A stretch of DNA of 36,202 nt. It comes from Desulfovibrio sp. GTDB lineage: Bacteria > Desulfobacterota > Desulfovibrionia > Desulfovibrionales > Desulfovibrionaceae. The notes beneath the pieces are model-generated. The model worked only from the letters and a program-made list of their open reading frames with translations, was not told where the DNA came from and ran no database searches. The stretch covers positions 1 to 36,202 of the forward strand of contig JAITGC010000102.1 in NCBI GenBank assembly GCA_031280915.1. Reading direction: 5' to 3'. Positions 1 to 8,425 of this stretch are shown here, piece after piece (the first letter of the stretch is position 1; each line of letters opens with the position of its first letter). A program made the translations under genes and the position numbers.

Positions 1-245
1 GTTTCAACCAGCTTTTTGCAGATAATACTGCATTCCCTGTTGAAAACGATACAGTATTTGAACAGACTTATCTATAAATTTCAACGAATTGAAATGTTTT
101 TAAGGGGCGACTATTTAACGTTGTGGCTGTCGTGCGGAATATTTTGTCGGCCCTGAAAAAGTAAACAACAGAAAGACCGACTATTCTGGCGTGCCGGTTA
201 CAAACTGTGAGTCTGCATGGGACAAGACAGTTTAATAGGCAAATT
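1..245. other. AT-rich window edge, no recognisable gene
   Basis: I see no convincing gene here. On the plus strand one frame is open from the window edge to a TAA at 75-77 (24 residues, ending in FEQTYL). This could be the 3' tip of a gene outside the window, but it is too short to judge. The remaining frames are broken by stops. A small inverted repeat, TTTCAA-cgaa-TTGAAA, lies around 79-94. Base composition is clearly more AT-rich than the rest of the window and continues into the glycosyltransferase fragment next to it, which suggests acquired or decaying DNA. Confidence 0.4.
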
Positions 246-563
246 TCATCTAGAAACTATCAGAGTATAGATTTTAATATATCTATGATTTGATTTGGAT
301 TCGGATGATGAAAAGTAGAAATCGGCCATTGTATATAATCTCGATAAAGACTCCCATATAAAATGTCCAAGATGGTAGAACAGACAGCCGCCATATACGT
401 ATGTGCCGTGTAAATATTCAATAGACTTTTGCAGCTGTGCTTGTCTTCCTCTGTATAAAAGACTATCTTCTATAAATTCACCATCAGAAGAGTAGAGTCC
501 TCCAGTGAATGAATCCATAGTTCCTTCTAGCGGAATTATTGTAGCATTTTTGAGAATGTTCAT
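246..563 (-). pseudogene. truncated GT61-like glycosyltransferase, N-terminal fragment
   Basis: The 105 residues resemble the N-terminus of GT61 (DUF563) glycosyltransferases, which modify capsule or LPS glycans. Visible hallmarks are an early GGLYSSDGEFIEDSL segment, the YVYGGCLF motif and the signature HLGHFIWESLSRLY, whose His-Gly-His-Phe...Glu-Ser-Leu-x-Arg-Leu pattern is typical of the family. Full members have roughly 300-400 residues. Here the frame ends after the signature in a low-quality tail, and no catalytic C-terminal half follows in any frame down to the window edge. There is no clear ribosome binding site before the ATG at 563. The fragment is AT-rich, unlike its neighbours. 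I infer a truncated, probably transferred gene; a frameshift with the rest outside the window is the alternative. Confidence 0.55.
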
Positions 564-587
564 ACTTGTTGAACAGGAATAGCAGAT

Positions 588-3500
588 CTAGACTCGGCGG
601 ATAGTTGCGTCGTGGACGCTGAACAAGGCGGCGTCCGGTGCTGTTTTGCGCAACATTTCCACAATATGCGGGTGGCAGGTAAAGTAAAGCAGTTGATGTT
701 TTTTGCCGGCGCTGTCTTTAGTTATATCCACAAAGGCGTGGGCCGTGCGTTCCGCGCGTCCCGGATCGAAATTGACCAGAATTTCATCCATAATGATGGG
801 TAGTGGTTCGGCTTCTGCGGAATGGTTGGTAATGTAGGCCAGCCTCAAGGCCAAATAAGCTTGTTCCTGCGCTCCTCGGCTCAAAATTTCGAGAGGCGCG
901 GGCGCACCGTGGAGCGGTAAAATGGAAAGGCTCGCATCGTCAAGGCTGGCGCTGATGCCGCGCCAGTGCCGGGTGATGCTGGCGAAAATTTCCGAAGCGC
1001 GGCGGATGACCTTTGGCTGACGTTCCTGCTCAAATTTCGCTTTGGCTTCTTTCAGCAGTTCACGGGCAATGGCCAGTTTGCCCCACTCACTTGCCTTTTC
1101 TTCCATACTTCCCATGAGGGAAGCTTCCTGTTGCTGAAGCGCCGCCAAGTCGTCCGCGCATTCCAGCGCTCTGACTCTGCCGCCCAGCGTGGTAGCGGCC
1201 TCGTCAAGTTTCATCTCCAGCGCCTGCAGCCTGTCCAACTCCGTCTTGATGGCGTTTACGCGATTTTCTTGCGCTTCTTGATCCGTTTCGCTGAAGGATG
1301 CGAGAAAGGGATCAAAGAGTTCGTTTTTGGCCGCCAGGCGCAACATATCCTCATTTTGCTGAATGGCGCGTTCAAGTTCAAAACGTTCATTGCGTATTCT
1401 GCCCAAGCGCAGAAAATCGTTGGCGTCGCGTGCTCCGGCCTGTCTGAAAAGTTCTGCCTCTTCACCCAGCGCCTTTTGCAGCGCGGCTTCGTCCCGGCAC
1501 AGGGTATCCTTTTCCTCCGCCAATTGTCCGGCGAGACTTTTCCGTTCGGCTGAAGCGGCAACGGCTTTTTCGGCCGCTTCCAAAGCCGCGTTCAAGCTGC
1601 TTAACCAGTCGTCGTTACCGTCAACATCCTTTAACGGCGTCCGGGCGAGTTTTCCCAGCAAGTCCGATAGGGGGCCGCGCAAGGCCAGCACGGCTTCGCG
1701 TCCACGTTTGCGCTCACTCACGCAACGTAAGAGTTTTTCTTCGGCGGCAAGGCATTTGTCCATGCGGTTGAAGGCTTCGCGCGCGGCGTCTGGCGCCAGA
1801 TCTACGCCCATGCCCACTTTGTCCAAAGTCGCGCGCCACTGCTCTCGCGCGCAGGCAAGCCGTTCTTCAACTTCCTTGAAGGATTGAGCTGCCTCTTCTT
1901 TGCGTGTTTGGCAGTTTCTGAGAAAGTCTTCTCTGTTTTGGACTTGTACCTCGGCCTTGATGCGTTCTTCACGTGCGGCATCCGCTGCGCGGCAACTCTC
2001 CAAAATCCGCAGAGCGCTTTGTTTCAAAGATTCTCCGTCAGCCGGATTGTCGGCCAGAGCGGCAACAGGCTCCAAGGCACGCAGAATTTCCTCCAAAGAA
2101 CGCGTATCGTCTTCCAATTCCCGCAGGGCCATCTCCGTCTCCTGCAGATTGGCCAGGGCTACTCTGGCGGTTTCCACCTTGGCGAAAAAGGCTCCAGCCC
2201 CGTCCGCCGATGGAACCACATTCACCCCCAGACTCAGCATCGTGTCCTGCCAGTGGCGGCGCACCCGCTGTACGCGGCCCGTCATGTGCTGATCCCGCTG
2301 GTTTACGGCTTCGTTCCTCCGGGCTTCAGCCAATTTTATCTCACGCTCAAGGTCGTCCAATATTTTACGGCTTTGTTCCTCAAGGGCGATTTTTTCCCGC
2401 TCGTCCTTCAGACGCAGGGCAACGGCATCCAAAGTGACGGGATCTCTGTTTTCAACGTCGAGTAAAGCGCAAAGCCGCGTTGTTTGTTCATCAAGACTGG
2501 TCACGTGCTCGGCCAGAGTTTCCCGCGCCTTGCGCAATTGCGCCATGTGCTGTTTGTGACGTTTGGCTTCCGGCCCGCTGCGCGGCAGCCCTCCGGCCAG
2601 AAAGGCCGCTCCGCAGACCAAGATGAGGTAGCCGGACCACAAAGTGACAGGGGCGACAAGTCGTTCTGTCAAAGCATAATGTGTTATGCCGAACTGCCAG
2701 TGGGCCAGGAGCATGCCCGCCCCAAGCAGAGCGAGAGCCAGACCAAGCACGATAAGGGGTAGGCTTTTGACCGGAGAGGGCGGAGTTTCGGATTGTATTC
2801 TGCCGTCAATCTCACTCAGGCGGTCATGCTCCAGGGCCAGAGTGGCGGATTTGCTCCGTAGGTCATCCAAATATCTTTCTTTTTCGTCAAGGCTTTTGCG
2901 GCTGACGGCAAAGGGGTTGCGCTGGAGTTCTTCCAGGTACAGTTTTTTGCGCAGTTTCAGATCTTGTACCTGGCCGTCCGCCTGGAGGACAGCATCTTCA
3001 AATTTTTGTGTTTCATGCTGTCTTTCCTGCACTTCCAGGGCAATTGCCAGAACCTCTTCCCTGCGTGCCGCGATATTTTCCAAATTCCCGGCCGGATCAA
3101 CCGTTCCCTTCAGGGCCAATGGTTCAAAGGCCCTTGCGAAAAGCGCCCGGGCTTTGTCGATGTTTTTGCGGCGCTCGACCAAGGAACGGAGATTGCTCTC
3201 CCGTCTGTCCAGCGTTTGCCGCGTTCTATCCCGTTCCTCCTCGTTCAGGGCGGCTTCCGGCGAAGGCAGGAGAGTCAGGGTTTTTTTGGCGTTTTCCAGT
3301 TCTTCCTCAGCTGCCGGAACTTCCCGGTCGGCCTTACGTAGTGCGTCAAGGGCGGCACTGTGGGCCAGAACGGCGGCTGTCATGCCCTGAGCTTGTTTTT
3401 CAATGTCCTCACGGGCAAAGAAAGTGCGGTCGGTGGCGCGGATGCGGGCGCATGTCCAGCCGTGTCCCAGGCTGGCGAGTTCATTTTTGAGCCGGGCCGC

Positions 3501-4553
3501 CGCCCGGCGGCATTCTTCCTGCTGTTCAGGCAAGAGGGCCAGAGCCTCCCGGCAGGCGTTTTTGCGTTCCGCCAGACCGCGTAAAAGCGGCAGAGCCTCC
3601 AGCAGTCCGGCATCAATAGTTATGGCGTCATACATCTGCTCCAAGCGCGCAAATTTGGCCTGGCGGTCGGCCAATACCCGTTCACAATTTTGGCGTGTCG
3701 TTTTCAGAGCGGCCAAACGCGCCGGGGCATTTTCGGGGAAGTCTTTTCCCACCGCCTCCAGCCGTTCCAGCCGGGCAAGGCTTACATGCCGTTCCTGCCA
3801 TTGCCGCCATACGCCGAGGCGTCTTGCAATCCGTCGTTCTTCCTCTTCCAGAAGGGATTTTTTATGCCGCGTTTCCGTCAACGCGGTCTTGTTCTGCTCC
3901 AAATCGCGGGCAAGGTTATTGTAGGCAGCCGCCTGCAGTCTGAGTTCATCCAGCCGGCGGCGGATATCCTCAAGCTCCCTGATGTCGGCGTTGAGGGAGG
4001 GATTGGTGCCACCCGGCTTGAAAATACGTTCCATTTCCTTGCTGAAACCGTCCAGCACCAGGGCTGGTGAGGCAAGGCCCGGCCCGAAGCTCGCGCTGTA
4101 GAGAGCATGTCGTACACCGGGTTCGCCGAGTTTTTCAAAATCCTGTAGTTCCGAGAGGCTAAAACCGAAAACGGCGTTGTATACATCACGATTTATGCCG
4201 CGCAGCAAATCAGCCAGATATTGTGGCGGCAGCGTCCGACCGTCGCCATCGCCGAGAAGTGTCCTTCCCCCACCCGCGCCGGGCCGCCGCGTCAGGCGCA
4301 GGTCTCCCCCGTCGCTCAGACGCAAGCCGAGGCTGCCGCCAGTTTTTCCGCCCTGTAGATAACTTTCATAGAGTTTCCAGGTTTTGCCGCGTCGTTCGGG
4401 ATACCCGGCGAGGGTTGCGCGCAGAAATTCCAGGCAGGTGGATTTACCGGCCTCATTTTCTCCCAGAAAGACGGACAGGCCCGGTGGGATGCCTTCCACC
4501 GCGAGGCCGGAAAAAATGCCGAAGCCGTCAATATGGAAGGACTCAATGTACAT
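588..4553 (-). CDS. yhaN: YhaN-type SMC/Rad50-like AAA ATPase
   Basis: This is a large (1321 aa) ATPase of the SbcC/Rad50-like YhaN family, the partner of the YhaO nuclease encoded just upstream; the pair is thought to act in DNA end processing. The start MYIESFHIDGFGIF is the usual N-terminal strand of these proteins. Walker A is GENEAGKST at residues 31-39. The ABC signature-like LSRGAQEQ lies at about 1224-1231, and Walker B LPIIMDE with D1256 and E1257 follows. The middle is Gln/Glu/Lys/Arg-rich coiled coil, interrupted at about 598-620 and 633-655 by two hydrophobic segments, as known for YhaN. The coiled coil could therefore be membrane-anchored. A GGGAG ribosome site lies 5 nt before the ATG, and 17 nt separate it from yhaO. 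Several long opposite-strand ORFs across it are shadows. Confidence 0.9.
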   Translation of the reverse strand: MYIESFHIDGFGIFSGLAVEGIPPGLSVFLGENEAGKSTCLEFLRATLAGYPERRGKTWKLYESYLQGGKTGGSLGLRLSDGGDLRLTRRPGAGGGRTLLGDGDGRTLPPQYLADLLRGINRDVYNAVFGFSLSELQDFEKLGEPGVRHALYSASFGPGLASPALVLDGFSKEMERIFKPGGTNPSLNADIRELEDIRRRLDELRLQAAAYNNLARDLEQNKTALTETRHKKSLLEEEERRIARRLGVWRQWQERHVSLARLERLEAVGKDFPENAPARLAALKTTRQNCERVLADRQAKFARLEQMYDAITIDAGLLEALPLLRGLAERKNACREALALLPEQQEECRRAAARLKNELASLGHGWTCARIRATDRTFFAREDIEKQAQGMTAAVLAHSAALDALRKADREVPAAEEELENAKKTLTLLPSPEAALNEEERDRTRQTLDRRESNLRSLVERRKNIDKARALFARAFEPLALKGTVDPAGNLENIAARREEVLAIALEVQERQHETQKFEDAVLQADGQVQDLKLRKKLYLEELQRNPFAVSRKSLDEKERYLDDLRSKSATLALEHDRLSEIDGRIQSETPPSPVKSLPLIVLGLALALLGAGMLLAHWQFGITHYALTERLVAPVTLWSGYLILVCGAAFLAGGLPRSGPEAKRHKQHMAQLRKARETLAEHVTSLDEQTTRLCALLDVENRDPVTLDAVALRLKDEREKIALEEQSRKILDDLEREIKLAEARRNEAVNQRDQHMTGRVQRVRRHWQDTMLSLGVNVVPSADGAGAFFAKVETARVALANLQETEMALRELEDDTRSLEEILRALEPVAALADNPADGESLKQSALRILESCRAADAAREERIKAEVQVQNREDFLRNCQTRKEEAAQSFKEVEERLACAREQWRATLDKVGMGVDLAPDAAREAFNRMDKCLAAEEKLLRCVSERKRGREAVLALRGPLSDLLGKLARTPLKDVDGNDDWLSSLNAALEAAEKAVAASAERKSLAGQLAEEKDTLCRDEAALQKALGEEAELFRQAGARDANDFLRLGRIRNERFELERAIQQNEDMLRLAAKNELFDPFLASFSETDQEAQENRVNAIKTELDRLQALEMKLDEAATTLGGRVRALECADDLAALQQQEASLMGSMEEKASEWGKLAIARELLKEAKAKFEQERQPKVIRRASEIFASITRHWRGISASLDDASLSILPLHGAPAPLEILSRGAQEQAYLALRLAYITNHSAEAEPLPIIMDEILVNFDPGRAERTAHAFVDITKDSAGKKHQLLYFTCHPHIVEMLRKTAPDAALFSVHDATIRRV

Positions 4554-4570
4554 GACGTCTCCCCGCGGGT

Positions 4571-5857
4571 TTATCTGTCTGTTTCAAGATTCTCCCCGCA
4601 CAGTATTTCCGCTTCCTGAAGCAGGGAGCGCAGCATGTCCCTGGACGGGAAGGAGAGAATTTTTCCGGCGCGTCTGTGCGCGTACAGCGGGCCGAGAGCT
4701 GCTTCAGCCAGCTTGTCGAACTTGCCGGGGTCAGTTCGCAGACTTTCGGCAAGGCGCAGCACCTCTCCTAAAATGTCGTCCCGGCTCGGATTCTTTTCGT
4801 ATGGGGCCTGGGTGCGGCAGCATATATCCTTGATCCATAAGCCCGGCCTGCCCTCGGCGAGGTGGCGCAGGCGGGCGGCGAGGTCTTCCTGTGCGTTTTT
4901 CCGGCGCAGGAGGCCATCAAGTTCCGTGCGCCCCCGCAACACAATGCGGACGATCAGCACCTCGCAGTCAGAGCCGGCTTCCGCTGCGATTGCGCCCAAA
5001 ACTTCGGCAAGGCGTGCTTCCACCTCGTCAAGCTTGTCGACACGATCCAGGTCGCACTCTGTTTCTTCCCAGCGCGCAGGGCCGAGAGAATGAAAAACGT
5101 GCTCGCAGACCCATTCCGCGCCGTTGTGGCGCGCGGAGACCGAAAGGCAGCCGCGCGGGCCAGGCTCGTTGACGTGCAGGCCTTGGGCGCTGCCGGAATA
5201 GGCTATGAAAGGCCGTTGCGAAAGAACGGCATATTTGTGAATATGGCCCAGCGCCCAGGCGTCGAGGCCGCTTGCCTTGAGGTCGGACAGAGAGCAGGGG
5301 GCGTAATTGCCGGCGGCTTGTCCATCAACCGCTGTATGCAGTACGCCCAGTTGGAAATATTTGCTGAATTCCGCGTCCCGCGTGAAGAGGCGGCTGAGAT
5401 TCTGGTTTTCCTCTGCCTTCTCATGGCTTATGCCGTGCACAAGCGCTACGGTTTCCCCTTCGCGCCGTACGGTATGAACACTGACTTCCGACCCGAAAAT
5501 GACGACATTTTCCGGCCAGCGCACAGCCGTAAGGCGGGAGGAAAGGGGATCGTGATTGCCATGGGCAAGAAAAACCGGAATTGCCGAACGCCCGAGGCGC
5601 TCACAGGCGTCGCGCAGGGCAAGCTGAGCTTTGATGCTGTGAGTTTCCTGATTGTAGATATCTCCGGCAATGACCAGAAAGTCGGGTTTTTCCCGTTCGC
5701 AGAGGTCGCACAGGCGTTTCAGGGCGATAAAGGATGCCTCGCGTAATTGTCTGGCCAGGCGGGGAGTTTGCAGTGACTGGGAAATACCTAGAAAAGGAGC
5801 GTCCAGATGCAGGTCGGCGGCGTGGATATAATGGGGGGAGCGCATGGACGGATCCAT
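4571..5857 (-). CDS. yhaO: YhaO-type DNA repair exonuclease (SbcD-like metallophosphoesterase)
   Basis: This is a calcineurin-like metallophosphoesterase related to SbcD/Mre11, expected to cut DNA with a dimetal centre in complex with the downstream YhaN ATPase. The five metal-binding blocks are visible in order: IHAADLHLDAPF, VIAGDIYNQE, AHGNHDP, LVHGISH and ALGHIHK. The C-terminal ~200 residues are the less conserved cap and interaction region. The open frame extends to 5908. I prefer the ATG at 5857, 2 nt after the TGA of the upstream gene (TGAaATG, likely translational coupling), or the ATG at 5845, which places the first motif near the N-terminus as usual. The protein is about 424-428 residues. 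The nuclease assignment is firm; the gene symbol rests on the pairing with yhaN. Confidence 0.88.
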   Translation of the reverse strand: MDPSMRSPHYIHAADLHLDAPFLGISQSLQTPRLARQLREASFIALKRLCDLCEREKPDFLVIAGDIYNQETHSIKAQLALRDACERLGRSAIPVFLAHGNHDPLSSRLTAVRWPENVVIFGSEVSVHTVRREGETVALVHGISHEKAEENQNLSRLFTRDAEFSKYFQLGVLHTAVDGQAAGNYAPCSLSDLKASGLDAWALGHIHKYAVLSQRPFIAYSGSAQGLHVNEPGPRGCLSVSARHNGAEWVCEHVFHSLGPARWEETECDLDRVDKLDEVEARLAEVLGAIAAEAGSDCEVLIVRIVLRGRTELDGLLRRKNAQEDLAARLRHLAEGRPGLWIKDICCRTQAPYEKNPSRDDILGEVLRLAESLRTDPGKFDKLAEAALGPLYAHRRAGKILSFPSRDMLRSLLQEAEILCGENLETDR

Positions 5858-5858
5858 T

Positions 5859-6437
5859 TCAGCCGCGCAGCCGCGTGCATTCTTCGGCCAGACGGGCAAG
5901 GCATTCATCCCTGGAGTTTATTTTCAGCCCCTGGCGGATATGCCCCAAGGCGCGCACATATTCGCCGGTCTCCATAAGAGCCTTGGCAATAAGGGCAAAG
6001 AGGCCGAATTCATTTTTATAAAATTTATAGGCGTCCGTGAAGCATTGGTCGGCCTCAACGGGCTTGCCCTCCTGCAAAAATTTTTTGCCGTCTTTGAGAC
6101 AGCGGTCCAGATTGAGCTTACGTTGCAGGGCGGTTTCGTACTCTTCCTGGTCTTCCACATTCAGCACGGCATTGGAAAGTCGGATGAAGAGATTCAGAAG
6201 AGTCCGTTCCTGCCCAGGCTGATAGGCTACCGGAGAGCCGGCGATGTTTTTGAAATTCGGGTCGGCATTGAGATCAGCCAAGGCGTCGCGGATGTCGCCG
6301 CGCAGGTCCGTCGGAGCCGGCTGCCCCTCAAGAGCTTTGAGAGCGGCAATCATAAAATTTAGGGAACGCGTCAACTCTCCGCGTTTGGAAGTGGTCCTGG
6401 CCTTACCCAGACATTCGCGTACACTGTGTGCGTTCAT
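5859..6437 (-). CDS. conserved hypothetical protein with TPR-like helices
   Basis: This is a soluble, almost entirely helical protein of 192 residues without signal peptide or membrane segment. The C-terminal half reads as one or two tetratricopeptide-like units (about 120-185), with alternating Ala, Leu and aromatic positions such as DQCFTDAYKFYKNEFGLFAL and the following ALMETGEYVRALGHIRQGL. It may be a protein-protein interaction scaffold. I chose the ATG at 6437 over the one at 6461 because an AAGGA ribosome site lies about 7 nt upstream. It is the first gene of a unit with yhaO and yhaN, and its stop is 2 nt from the preferred yhaO start, so a helper role for that nuclease complex is possible but unproven. 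I do not recognise a named family. Confidence 0.7.
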   Translation of the reverse strand: MNAHSVRECLGKARTTSKRGELTRSLNFMIAALKALEGQPAPTDLRGDIRDALADLNADPNFKNIAGSPVAYQPGQERTLLNLFIRLSNAVLNVEDQEEYETALQRKLNLDRCLKDGKKFLQEGKPVEADQCFTDAYKFYKNEFGLFALIAKALMETGEYVRALGHIRQGLKINSRDECLARLAEECTRLRG

Positions 6438-6501
6438 GTTTTGTCCTTCCCGCGATCTCAAGCGGCCAGGCGATCTTGCTGCGTTTTTGTTATCGAAAAA
6501 A

Positions 6502-6531
6502 AATAGAAAAAGTCTAGACTAATGAGTCCAA
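6502..6531 (-). promoter_or_regulatory. candidate promoter with embedded palindrome, TPR-yhaO-yhaN unit
   Basis: On the minus strand TTGGAC (6526-6531) and TCTATT (6502-6507) are separated by 18 bp and could be -35 and -10 elements for the TPR-yhaO-yhaN genes. The perfect 10-bp palindrome AGTCTAGACT (6511-6520) lies between them, a position where a bound repressor would block transcription. Both hexamers deviate from consensus, so this is a moderate guess. Confidence 0.35.
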
Positions 6532-6780
6532 GTTAGCGGAAACAAACGTTTGATGCAAGCGTATTTGCCTGGAGCATTTTCGTTTTGAATGTATTCTGAC
6601 AGTTGCGGAATCGGTCGTCCATAAGGCTGAGCGTCAAGGAGACGCGTAACCGAAGGCGCGACATACGGAAAAAATCTCAGAGGCAATTCATTTCAAAGGA
6701 GCAGTGAAAAAATTTTTGTAAAAAAGTTTTCTTCATCTTGACAATCATCTCAACAAGGCGCAGTCAATCTTAAAGGTGAT

Positions 6781-6852
6781 ATGAAAGAAAATCGAAAATT
6801 CATGAGAAAAATTGAGATAAATAAAAATATATTTGTTAAAATAATTTTTTAA
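6781..6852 (+). CDS. possible 23-residue small ORF before dnaA
   Basis: The ATG at 6781 is preceded by AAAGGTGAT, a fair ribosome binding site, and opens a 23-codon frame ending in TAA at 6850-6852. The peptide is basic and Lys/Ile/Asn-rich, as any AT-rich frame would be. It does not reach dnaA and has no recognisable motif. It may be a leader ORF or chance. Confidence 0.2.
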   Translation: MKENRKFMRKIEINKNIFVKIIF

Positions 6853-7048
6853 AAAATGTGAATTTCTTTAAAATACAGAAGATTTTTTGTGCCAAAAATG
6901 AAGGAAAATTCGCAATAACAAAAGCAATAACAATGGATATCAACATATTGCCGGCATAATTTTTTGGGGTAAATGCGAAGCCCCCTTCTCTCCGGATGAC
7001 CTGGCGGCCTTCCTTGTTCAAAAATGTCACTCCGCATAAAAACTTCTC

Positions 7049-8425
7049 ATGCAAGAAAAATGGGCCGAAATTTCAGAAAATTTAAAAAAACTGCTGGATC
7101 CGGGAACCTTTAAGGTTTGGATTGCGCCTTTACGCGTTGCCGTTCGGGAGAATGGCCTCCATCTTTTCGTCCAGAACGCCTTTGTGGCGGATTGGCTGGA
7201 AGCTCGTATGGCAGAGTTGCTGCGTGAGGCGGCGGCTCCTGTCCTCGGCCTGGCGTCACAGGCCTTGGAATTGCGCATTGAAATAGCTCCGGTTCCGGCC
7301 GCTGCGCTCGTCGGTGACGGCGTTGCCGCCTCGAAGGAGGACGGCCCGGCGCGTCAACTGCCTCTGCCTCTGCCTCCTGGCGCCATTGCCGGACAGCATC
7401 AGACCTGGCGTTATTCTTTTGAGGATTTCGAGGTGGGCCTCAGCAACAGTGTGGCTGTGGCCGCCGCCAAGGATGTCTGCGGCGGCGGCGGCGTACGCGC
7501 GCTTTTCGTAAATTCCGCCCCCGGCCTCGGCAAAACCCATCTGACGCAGGCTGTGGGCAAGGTTGTCAGCCAGTCTTCGCAGGGCGGTCGCATAGCCTAC
7601 ATGACGGCGGAAGACTTTGCCCGGCATTTTGTCTCGGCCCTGAAACGGCGGGAAATTGAGAGCTTCCGTGAGCGTCTTGCCGAACTGGATGTGCTGTTGC
7701 TTGAAGATGTGCATTTTTTGCAAGGCAAGGAAAAAATTCAGGAGATAGCCTTGGCGACCCTTAAGACTCTGCAGGAACGGAACGGCAGGGTTATCTTCAC
7801 CTCTTCTTTTTCTCCGCGGGAATTGCAGGAAATGGACACAAGCCTGGTTTCATATTTTTGTTCGGGCATTCTCACCCGCATGGACAAGCCCTCCAGAGAC
7901 ATGCGCCGCCGCATCCTCATGCGCAAGGCCGGACAATTTCAGATGTCTTTGCCCGATGATGTCTGCGAACTCCTGGCTTCACGCCTGCGTGGGGATGTCC
8001 GCCAACTGGAGTCCTGCCTTAACAGCCTGATTTTTAAAGCGCGTTTGCTCAACTGCGGTCTCAATCCGCAATTGGCAATGGATGTGCTTGAACAGTATGC
8101 CGGTGCGGAATGCGGCGCGGATCTGAACACCATCATCCGTCTTGTTTGCGAGATATTCGGCCTGACGGAACGTCAGATGGTTTCGCGTTCGCGTCGTCGG
8201 GATTGCGTGTCTGGGCGCAACACGGCGTATTATCTGGCGCGCAAGCATACCGAGCTTTCATTGGAGGAAATCGGTTCAACCTTCAACCGCCGCCATTCAA
8301 CGGTCATCAAGGGAATTACGTCCGTGGAGCGTGAAATTTCCAAGGAATCCACCTTGGGGCGTCAGCTTATCCGCGCCGTGCGTCTTATTGAGCGGAATGC
8401 CGGTCTTTCCTCCACCACCGCTTAG
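7049..8425 (+). CDS. dnaA: divergent DnaA-family replication initiator
   Basis: A 458-residue protein with the full DnaA layout. Domain I is at about 1-75 (LLDPGTFKVWIAPLR), followed by a short linker. The AAA+ domain has Walker A APGLGKTH at 157-164 and a Walker B region LLLEDVHFL with E219 and D220, where the usual pair is two aspartates. The C-terminal helix-turn-helix has NRRHSTV at 413-419, corresponding to the canonical GGRDHTTV. Box VII reads VSYFCSG; aligned with E. coli (SRFGWG) the arginine finger position is Tyr269. Sensor II (RGDVRQLE) keeps its arginine. The neighbours are not dnaN or gyrB, and no DnaA box was found upstream, so it may be a second, specialised copy rather than the only initiator. 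The ATG at 7049 is the first in frame after a stop and lacks a clear ribosome site. Its 3' end overlaps tyrA. Confidence 0.85.
   Translation: MQEKWAEISENLKKLLDPGTFKVWIAPLRVAVRENGLHLFVQNAFVADWLEARMAELLREAAAPVLGLASQALELRIEIAPVPAAALVGDGVAASKEDGPARQLPLPLPPGAIAGQHQTWRYSFEDFEVGLSNSVAVAAAKDVCGGGGVRALFVNSAPGLGKTHLTQAVGKVVSQSSQGGRIAYMTAEDFARHFVSALKRREIESFRERLAELDVLLLEDVHFLQGKEKIQEIALATLKTLQERNGRVIFTSSFSPRELQEMDTSLVSYFCSGILTRMDKPSRDMRRRILMRKAGQFQMSLPDDVCELLASRLRGDVRQLESCLNSLIFKARLLNCGLNPQLAMDVLEQYAGAECGADLNTIIRLVCEIFGLTERQMVSRSRRRDCVSGRNTAYYLARKHTELSLEEIGSTFNRRHSTVIKGITSVEREISKESTLGRQLIRAVRLIERNAGLSSTTA

Larger units (their letters stand above)
6438..7048. other. AT-rich intergenic region between divergent yhaO unit and dnaA
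   Basis: About 610 bases without a convincing gene. The part from ~6700 to 6960 is strongly AT-rich. Visible elements are the palindromes AGTCTAGACT (6511-6520) and CAAACGTTTG (6543-6552), a small hairpin GCGTC-aagga-GACGC near 6631-6645, and a possible 23-codon ORF at 6781-6852. I looked on both strands for DnaA boxes of the TTATNCACA type and found none, so an origin of replication is not supported. No tRNA or known riboswitch was recognised. Confidence 0.5.

Noticed and set aside
4862-5746. 294-codon plus-strand frame opposite yhaO, and similar frames opposite yhaN
   Set aside because: yhaO and yhaN have all catalytic motifs; the opposite frames show none and lack ribosome sites.
6438-7048. 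oriC next to dnaA
   Set aside because: AT-richness fits, but I found no TTATNCACA-type boxes on either strand and no dnaN or gyrB follows.
6836-7054. 72-codon minus-strand frame with a hydrophobic stretch, possibly a small membrane or toxin-like peptide
   Set aside because: It overlaps the dnaA start, has no ribosome binding site at either possible ATG, and hydrophobic residues are expected in any AT-rich frame. No antisense RNA promoter was evident.
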